In this document: positions 60,625-64,000 of the stretch, one piece after another
How positions within the stretch are numbered: position 1 is the first letter of the stretch
How the letters are laid out: the number at the start of each line of letters is the position of its first letter
Origin: Candidatus Obscuribacter sp.
GTDB taxonomy: Bacteria > Cyanobacteriota > Vampirovibrionia > Obscuribacterales > Obscuribacteraceae
NCBI GenBank assembly: GCA_016712465.1
Contig: JADJQZ010000001.1
Span: 496,001 to 560,000, forward strand
Direction: 5' to 3'
Length of the DNA: 64,000 nt
Notes under the pieces: generated by a model
Told to the model about the DNA's origin: nothing
The model's input: only the letters and a program-made list of their open reading frames with translations
Databases searched by the model: none
Position numbers and translations under genes: made by a program

Positions 60625-62724
60625 ATGTTGGATGCCAGCGAGAGGAAGAAACTCGGTGGACTGATTGTTGAACTGGGACTGTTGGATAATCGCGATCTGG
60701 GACAGGCGCTCTCTATCGCCCAGGAGACCAGTTTGCCCCTGGGGCGAGTGCTGGTACTCTCGGAAATGCTGACGGAAGAAACCCTGCAAGGGGTTTTGCG
60801 TTGTCAGAGCTTGATGAAGCAAAATCTGGTGGACCTTGATCTGGCTCGCAAAGCCATGAAGCTGGTAGCTCAAGACGGCGTTTCCATTGATGATGCTCTC
60901 TTCAAGCTGGGCTGGAACCACGAAGCTACCAAGGACACCACCCCTCTGGGCGAACTGCTCATCGATGCCGGTTATGTCAGCCGGGAACAGTTGCAGCAGA
61001 CCCTGGAGAAGAGCTCCACCTCCGGTCTTCCTTTTGGTCGCCTTTTGGTCTTCAGCGGCATCCTGACGGAAGGACTCTTGACCGGTGCTCTCAATGCTCA
61101 GATTCTCATTCGCGACGGCAAGCTGAGCAAACAGCAGGCCGTAGAGGCTTTGAAGGAAGCCAGGCAGCGCCAGGTGACAGTGGAAGTGCAGTTGAAGGAG
61201 AAGGGCTTCTATGATTTGCCCAGCCGCAGTTGTCCGCGACTGGGAGAGCTTTTGCTTTTCTGTGGAGTTATTTCTCAATCCGACTTAGTCAGTGCTCTTG
61301 AGCTTGGCTTGATGAATAAGACTCCGGTGGGGCAGGTTCTCACCTCTTCCAACCAGGTCAGCCGCAAGATTATGGATGCCGCCCTGCACGTGCAAAACCT
61401 CATGGCCGAGCAGACCATGAGTATCACCGATGCGCGCGCAGTGATCAGTGCCGTGAAGGAAGGCAGTACTCTGGAGGATGCCATTTCCGAGCTTCAGACT
61501 GAGGCGGAGGAATCGGGTAGTGAGGAAGCCGAGCCTGAGAAGCATTACCTGTCGCTATTTGAGTTCCTCAAGAACCTCGGTCGCACCGATGAAGCGCAGG
61601 TGAACGAAGCTTTCCAGATCGCCATGCACAATTCCGACGTGCTTTCACAAGTGCTTTTGATTTCAGGCAGCCTTGACGCCAAGACCATCGAAAGAGCGGA
61701 GAAGTGCCGCAAGCTGGTGCAAGACAAGAAGTTGCCCATGGAACACGGCAATATCGCTTTTGACTATGCGGAAAGGTTCGATATCGACGTTTCGCAGGCT
61801 CTTAAAGAGTTGCAGTGGCACAGACCGGAAGAGATGGACGAAGAAGAACTGGAGGCCCTCACCGAGGAGTCTGCGGAAAGGCCCGCTGTGGCGGAGAAGT
61901 CGGGAGTTGGTGCGGCAAAAGCTGCCGCCCACAAAGGTGGTCATGCGGAAAAAACGCCGGCAGGTCGGGGGCGTGGTGTCACCGGTGGTGGTGGCAATGG
62001 TGCCGACAAAGAGCATGAAGACGGTGCCGAAGCTGATGGCTCGGAAGCTGTGGATGCCCATGCCGAGGCTGTAAGCGAGTGGGAAACTTTAACCAAGAAG
62101 CTTGAACATCTGAGTGTCTCCGGCAAGCTTGATAAAGCTCTCGATACGCGCATCAGGCTTTTGCAACTGGCAGAAGAATTCTTCCCCGAGCGTCGTATCG
62201 ATTGTCTCGATGCCGTAGCCGCCCTTTATGTGCAGCGTCTGAACATGGACCAGGCCGAGCAGTATTATCTTAAATCTATGGAACTGCGCAAGGCGGAGGG
62301 TGAGGATAATGGCCCCAGGCTGGCCCAAGGCTATTGTAACCTTGGCAAAGTAAGCTATTTCAAACAGGATTACCCGGCGGCAGAAGAGCATGCTCGCAAG
62401 TTTATCGAAGTAATTGCCAACAGTCTCGGTAAAGGACACCCTGATGTAGCCTGCGGCTGGCAGAATCTGGCTAATATTTTCTATGTGCAAAAGAAATATG
62501 TGCAAGCTCAGCGTGCCTATCAAGTAGGTATTCAAATCTGTGAAAAGGGGCTGGGAGAGACACATCCGACCACGGTGCAGATGAAGCGCAGCTACAGCAT
62601 TTTGCTTGCCGCCATGGATCCCGACGACGCGGCCAACTTGCGCCGGAGCGGCTCCCCCGGCGTTATCACCGGCAGTTGGCGCACCCTGCCGCCGGATGCC
62701 GGTCAGTCTTTGCACGAGAAGTAA
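60625..62724 (+). CDS. Protein with four tandem MshEN/GspE_N-like repeats and C-terminal TPRs
   Basis: A 699-residue soluble protein. Four repeats of about 90 residues (about 9-95, 105-190, 205-290 and 310-395) each contain L-G-x-L/V-L-x-x-x-G/S-x-L/I and a second similar half, as in LGELLIDAGYVSREQL, RLGELLLFCGVISQSDL and PFGRLLVFSGILTEGLL. These resemble the N-terminal (MshEN) domain of GspE/PilB ATPases that can bind cyclic di-GMP; only the third repeat has the R-L-G triplet. An acidic, Gly-rich linker precedes TPR units (about 490-665). No ATPase domain is present. The ATG at 60625 has AGGGAG eight bases upstream. Confidence 0.8.
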   Translation: MLDASERKKLGGLIVELGLLDNRDLGQALSIAQETSLPLGRVLVLSEMLTEETLQGVLRCQSLMKQNLVDLDLARKAMKLVAQDGVSIDDALFKLGWNHEATKDTTPLGELLIDAGYVSREQLQQTLEKSSTSGLPFGRLLVFSGILTEGLLTGALNAQILIRDGKLSKQQAVEALKEARQRQVTVEVQLKEKGFYDLPSRSCPRLGELLLFCGVISQSDLVSALELGLMNKTPVGQVLTSSNQVSRKIMDAALHVQNLMAEQTMSITDARAVISAVKEGSTLEDAISELQTEAEESGSEEAEPEKHYLSLFEFLKNLGRTDEAQVNEAFQIAMHNSDVLSQVLLISGSLDAKTIERAEKCRKLVQDKKLPMEHGNIAFDYAERFDIDVSQALKELQWHRPEEMDEEELEALTEESAERPAVAEKSGVGAAKAAAHKGGHAEKTPAGRGRGVTGGGGNGADKEHEDGAEADGSEAVDAHAEAVSEWETLTKKLEHLSVSGKLDKALDTRIRLLQLAEEFFPERRIDCLDAVAALYVQRLNMDQAEQYYLKSMELRKAEGEDNGPRLAQGYCNLGKVSYFKQDYPAAEEHARKFIEVIANSLGKGHPDVACGWQNLANIFYVQKKYVQAQRAYQVGIQICEKGLGETHPTTVQMKRSYSILLAAMDPDDAANLRRSGSPGVITGSWRTLPPDAGQSLHEK

Positions 62725-62826
62725 GTCACTGTCTCTGAAAACTTTCTGGTTGACTGCGGGAATAAACCCCTGCTCTCGCTCGTATATGAACGTGTAAGCG
62801 TGATTGGAGTGGGGAAGTCAGGAAGA

Positions 62827-63582
62827 ATGAGATTAGTTCCAGGAATATTGTTTCTAGCAGCCCTCTTGGCGATGGTTTCAACAGGAGCCTCCAGGGCTGA
62901 TACTGGAGACGATAGACCGCCGGTGGTGCTGGAATTATTCACCTCAGCGGGTTGCAGTAGTTGTCCGCCGGCAGATAAGCTGCTTGCGGAACTTTCCAAG
63001 ATGAACGGTTCCTCGGTCATCATTTTGAGTGAGCACGTAGATTACTGGGACTATCTTGGCTGGCGCGACCCCTTTTCCGCTCCCATCTTCACCGACAGGC
63101 AGCGGCTGTATGCGCGAGTCTTCAATCAGGATAGTGTTTATACACCGGAGATGGTTATTAATGGTGCGATAGGCTTTGTTGGAACGGATCGGCAAAAGGC
63201 TGAAGGGGCAATCAAAGGAAGAACGGCGCTTCCAAAGGACCGCATTCTCTTTAAGGCTGTTGAGAAAAACAACGGGCGCTCGGCTGAAATTGTTTTGCAA
63301 GACACAGATATGCAGTTATCAAAAGACGAGCGAGTGGTCGTGTTTCTTACTGAAGATGAGGTTTCCGTGCCTGTAAGAGCCGGAGAGAACTCGGGGCGGG
63401 TATTAAACCACGCGGGCGTCGTCAGGGAGACCTTGCTCTTTGATAAGGTGCCGCCTCGTTTTGAGCTTCCTGTTCCATCGTCTGGACGCTCTCGCGCCTT
63501 TAAAGTGGTAGTCCTCCGGCAAAATATGCGCACCATGTCCATAACCGGCGCCGGTGCTTCTCGGTTGGCCAAGGCAATTTAG
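62827..63582 (+). CDS. DUF1223 family secreted thioredoxin-like protein
   Basis: A 251-residue exported protein matching DUF1223. A signal peptide (core ILFLAALLAMVSTG) precedes ELFTSAGCSSCPPADK, with the Cys43-Cys46 pair, then HVDYWDYLGWRDPF and the YTPEMVINGAIGFVG segment that define the family. It has a thioredoxin-like fold with an unknown role, perhaps redox work in the periplasm. The ATG at 62827 is preferred to a GTG at 62800. It ends 62 bp before a bidirectional terminator. Confidence 0.92.
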   Translation: MRLVPGILFLAALLAMVSTGASRADTGDDRPPVVLELFTSAGCSSCPPADKLLAELSKMNGSSVIILSEHVDYWDYLGWRDPFSAPIFTDRQRLYARVFNQDSVYTPEMVINGAIGFVGTDRQKAEGAIKGRTALPKDRILFKAVEKNNGRSAEIVLQDTDMQLSKDERVVVFLTEDEVSVPVRAGENSGRVLNHAGVVRETLLFDKVPPRFELPVPSSGRSRAFKVVVLRQNMRTMSITGAGASRLAKAI

Positions 63583-63644
63583 TCGGTCAGAGAATGACTG
63601 GGGTATTTGAGAGCTTGGTTTTTCTGCAATTTCGCTGCGTTGTG

Positions 63645-63682
63645 TTTTTAGTGGTCGGCAATTAATGCCGGACCACTAAAAA
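63645..63682. terminator. Bidirectional rho-independent terminator
   Basis: TTTTTAGTGGTC-GGCA pairs with TGCCGGACCACTAAAAA around a short ATTAA loop, with one bulged base. The T-run on each side lets it work in both directions, between the convergent DUF1223 and prolyl oligopeptidase genes. The stop codon of the latter lies within it. Confidence 0.9.
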
Positions 63683-64000
63683 TCCAGAGCCAGTTTGAGA
63701 AAAGCCAGCTTGTCCCTTATCTCCCAACTGTAGCCGCGGCGATTGTGTCCTGAGCCTTTCTCCAGGCGCAATACCACAGGGTTGCCGCCCTTACCGGTCT
63801 GGGCGGCAAGCAGGGTTGCCGCAAATTTATAGCTATGCCAGGGTGGAACCCGGTCGTCAGCTTCCGCCGCGCAAAGCAGCAAGGGCGGAAACTTCTTCTG
63901 TTTATCATCCTTGCCGTGCTGTGGGATATTGTGACAGGGGGAATACCCTCTCAGCACCTGGAATTGCTTCTTCTTGCTCACTGAGCCGTATTCAGCTTCC
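63676..64000 (-). CDS. Prolyl oligopeptidase family protein, C-terminal part
   Basis: The last 107 codons of a serine peptidase, which enters from beyond the right edge. The visible end of the S9 catalytic domain includes AEYGSVSKKKQFQVL, RGYSPCHNI, the Asp loop AEADDRVPPWHS and the catalytic His in KGSGHN. The nucleophilic Ser and propeller lie outside the window. The signs are typical of prolyl endopeptidase (S9A). Confidence 0.85.
   Translation of the reverse strand, partial: EAEYGSVSKKKQFQVLRGYSPCHNIPQHGKDDKQKKFPPLLLCAAEADDRVPPWHSYKFAATLLAAQTGKGGNPVVLRLEKGSGHNRRGYSWEIRDKLAFLKLALDF

Noticed and set aside
1..64000. CRISPR array, defence island or prophage
   Set aside because: No regular spacer repeats, cas genes, phage structural genes, integrase or restriction genes were recognised.

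Overview
The window is a chromosomal segment of a moderately GC-rich bacterium. It is gene-dense and nearly all of its genes are intact. Markers of lineage are eukaryote-like Ser/Thr kinases with LRR-like C-terminal halves, many TPR proteins, a WG-repeat lipoprotein, clostripain-like and calpain-like cysteine peptidases, and many secreted proteins of no known family. This mix resembles the Candidatus Obscuribacterales/Melainabacteria (Vampirovibrionia) and, less well, Planctomycetes. No rRNA or other marker gene confirms the assignment, so it is an inference.

Layout. 1-5.3 kb: a partial zinc alcohol dehydrogenase and a tyrosine/dual-specificity phosphatase (minus), guaA and a large membrane protein (plus), and a queuosine-precursor transporter (minus). 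5.3-13.6 kb: after a VOC protein, a minus-strand run holding a secreted protein, a DUF2625 protein, an SMP-30 lactonase-like protein, an unknown protein, a WG-repeat lipoprotein, a clostripain-like peptidase and a cytochrome P450. 13.7-27 kb: a plus-strand run with a frameshifted Ser/Thr kinase, a sugar-nucleotide epimerase/dehydratase, a transglutaminase-like protein, a second kinase with an N-terminal cysteine module, phosphoglucomutase, a double Usp protein, small secreted or membrane proteins, and a CPA1 antiporter. 27-44.5 kb: a cupin, a GNAT enzyme, a secreted TldD/TldE-like pair, a Spy-like Gly/Pro-rich protein, tam, a GT2 enzyme, an OmpR-type regulator, a calpain-like protease, a Rieske oxygenase, an SRAP protein, TPR proteins and an alpha/beta hydrolase.

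44.5-47 kb: a decayed insertion sequence (DUF6788-like ORF plus a doubly frameshifted transposase) between two diverged direct repeats of about 60 bp. 47-64 kb: a ferritin-like diiron protein and a TetR regulator, an M28 peptidase, an EF-hand protein, a run of unknown genes starting with a degenerate J-domain protein, a class V aminotransferase, an XRE regulator with an operator-overlapped and possibly leaderless promoter followed by an uncharacterised conserved gene, two membrane proteins, a GNAT enzyme, a protein with four tandem GspE_N/MshEN-like repeats plus TPRs, a DUF1223 protein and the 3' end of a prolyl oligopeptidase.

Most genes look like independent housekeeping, envelope or regulatory functions rather than one pathway. 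The most unusual items are the tandem MshEN-like/TPR protein, the secreted TldD/TldE-like pair, the kinase cysteine module, the XRE/partner unit with its operator, and the degenerate J-domain cluster. I see no CRISPR array, tRNA, rRNA, prophage or recognisable defence island.
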